Assembly: GCF_902859935.1 (NCBI RefSeq)
Contig: NZ_CADIKI010000032.1
Coordinates: forward strand, 1-64,000
Length of the DNA: 64,000 nt
Direction: 5' to 3'
Source: Paraburkholderia fynbosensis
Lineage (GTDB): Bacteria; Pseudomonadota; Gammaproteobacteria; Burkholderiales; Burkholderiaceae
Notes under the pieces: model-generated
What the model saw: the letters and a program-made list of their open reading frames with translations, nothing else
Databases searched by the model: none
Told to the model about the DNA's origin: nothing
In this document: positions 63,248 through 64,000 of the stretch, one piece after another
Layout of the letters: every line of letters starts with the position of its first letter
Position numbering within the stretch: position 1 is the first letter of the stretch
Program-made: the position numbers and the translations under genes

Positions 63248-64000
63248 TCATGCGACTGCCTGGTTCATCTGCTTGCTTCCTGGCACTAGCCGCTTGGCCA
63301 TTCTTCGCAGATTTTGCGCAGTTGCTGCCATCAGAAACCCATCATGGGCACCGCTTGGACCGCGCAGTCGCAGACGGTCCAGTTTCAAGATACGTTTGAG
63401 ATGGGCGAAGAGCATTTCCACCTTCTTTCGCTCACGACAAGATTGGTTGTATTCAGGCGTGTTCGCAATACGTCTCGTTTTGTCGCGCACAGCTTCATGG
63501 ATGATTCGAGCAATCTTGCGGAATGGTGTATTCGGGCAGCAGCGATCCTTCATCGAACGGTTCTCACAGTCAAACTGGCTTGTCCGATAGATTATCGTGT
63601 CAGCCTTCGTGACTCGCGAGCGCGGATTTCTGAACTTGTGCCGATCACTGCGTAGTGCGTGCCCGGTGGGGCAGCGATATTCATTGGCCAGTTCATCCCA
63701 TTTGAACTCGCTGCTGGACAATGTATTGTCCTTGCGCATCGTCTTATCCCAGAGCGGAACATGTGGTGCAATTTCCTTCTCTTCGATCATCCAGGCAAGC
63801 ATCGCCGCTGAGCCATACGCAGTGTCGCCCACCAGACGTCGAGGTTTGAGATCGCACCGCTGCTCGACGCGCTCAATCATCGTCCTGGTTGATTCCACTT
63901 CGTGGGAACGGTTCGCGGGCGTCGCCTCGACGTCAACGATGATCCCCGCTTGCAGGTCAATCAGATAATTAATCGAATAGGCGAAGAACGGCAAGCCACC
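63248..64000 (-). CDS. IS1182-family transposase (5' end beyond the window)
   Basis: The frame is open to the window edge, so only the C-terminal 250 residues are visible. 'YLIDLQAGIIVDVEATPANR', 'RRLVGDTAYGSAAMLAWMIE' (second Asp), 'CPTGHALRSDRHKF', a Cys-rich insertion 'CENRSMKDRCCPNTPFRK' and 'ERKKVEMLFAHLKRILKLDR' (Glu of the DDE triad) are standard for IS1182/IS5-like DDE transposases. The visible part has no frameshift, so this copy may be active. Its 3' end directly abuts the Lrp fragment. Confidence 0.92.
   Translation of the reverse strand, partial: GGLPFFAYSINYLIDLQAGIIVDVEATPANRSHEVESTRTMIERVEQRCDLKPRRLVGDTAYGSAAMLAWMIEEKEIAPHVPLWDKTMRKDNTLSSSEFKWDELANEYRCPTGHALRSDRHKFRNPRSRVTKADTIIYRTSQFDCENRSMKDRCCPNTPFRKIARIIHEAVRDKTRRIANTPEYNQSCRERKKVEMLFAHLKRILKLDRLRLRGPSGAHDGFLMAATAQNLRRMAKRLVPGSKQMNQAVA

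Overview
The window reads as a beta-proteobacterium of the Burkholderia sensu lato group (Paraburkholderia, Caballeronia or a close relative), probably from a secondary chromosome or megaplasmid. The reasons are the high GC content, the protein families present (aromatic-acid MFS carriers, IclR and LysR regulators, a giant ESPR-type trimeric autotransporter, short FeoB with a DUF6587 partner, bufferin operon, AtoE), and long gene-poor stretches holding decayed genes. I see no rRNA, tRNA, CRISPR array or phage.

Left part (1-22.6 kb): an accessory region rich in relics. Intact units are an HxlR regulator divergent from a QorB-like quinone reductase, a Phd/VapC-type toxin-antitoxin pair, feoA-feoB-DUF6587 behind a Fur box, a bufferin operon (BufA1, DUF692 maturase, DUF2063 partner), a MoaD-like/BNR-repeat pair and a DUF1326-DUF2182 pair. 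Between them lie broken genes: SMP-30, NIPSNAP, a PTPS/QueD homologue, a COG0523 metallochaperone, ExbD, a cytochrome c, a Ni/Co transporter behind a cobalamin riboswitch, a TonB receptor, OmpA, IS3 and YhcG-type nuclease fragments, and an AhpF N-terminal domain standing alone.

Central part (22.7-44.4 kb): a dense, largely intact catabolic island. Six tight operons under two LysR and two IclR regulators carry hydroxyquinol-type intradiol dioxygenase and maleylacetate reductase, three aromatic-acid-type MFS carriers, three sugar-phosphate-isomerase-like TIM-barrel proteins, two paralogous Gfo/Idh/MocA oxidoreductases, an AroE-like dehydrogenase, an SDR, four alpha/beta hydrolases (three with an Asp nucleophile) and an NTF2-like protein. 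The lower pathway (hydroxyquinol to maleylacetate to 3-oxoadipate) can be inferred. The upper pathway and substrate cannot, and this is the most promising novelty in the window.

Right part (44.4-64 kb): RidA, two VOC proteins, a WYL-domain regulator and an AtoE short-chain fatty acid carrier, then an OmpA lipoprotein and a roughly 2,140-residue trimeric autotransporter split by one frameshift in a G-run. Relics of a second autotransporter, a LysR regulator and IS30 follow, then an intact MHYT-GGDEF-EAL protein, an Lrp fragment and an IS1182-family transposase running off the end. Four places show two divergent genes that both lack their 5' ends and meet head to head (about 8.8, 19.2, 39.95 and 59.2 kb), a repeated deletion or rearrangement pattern.
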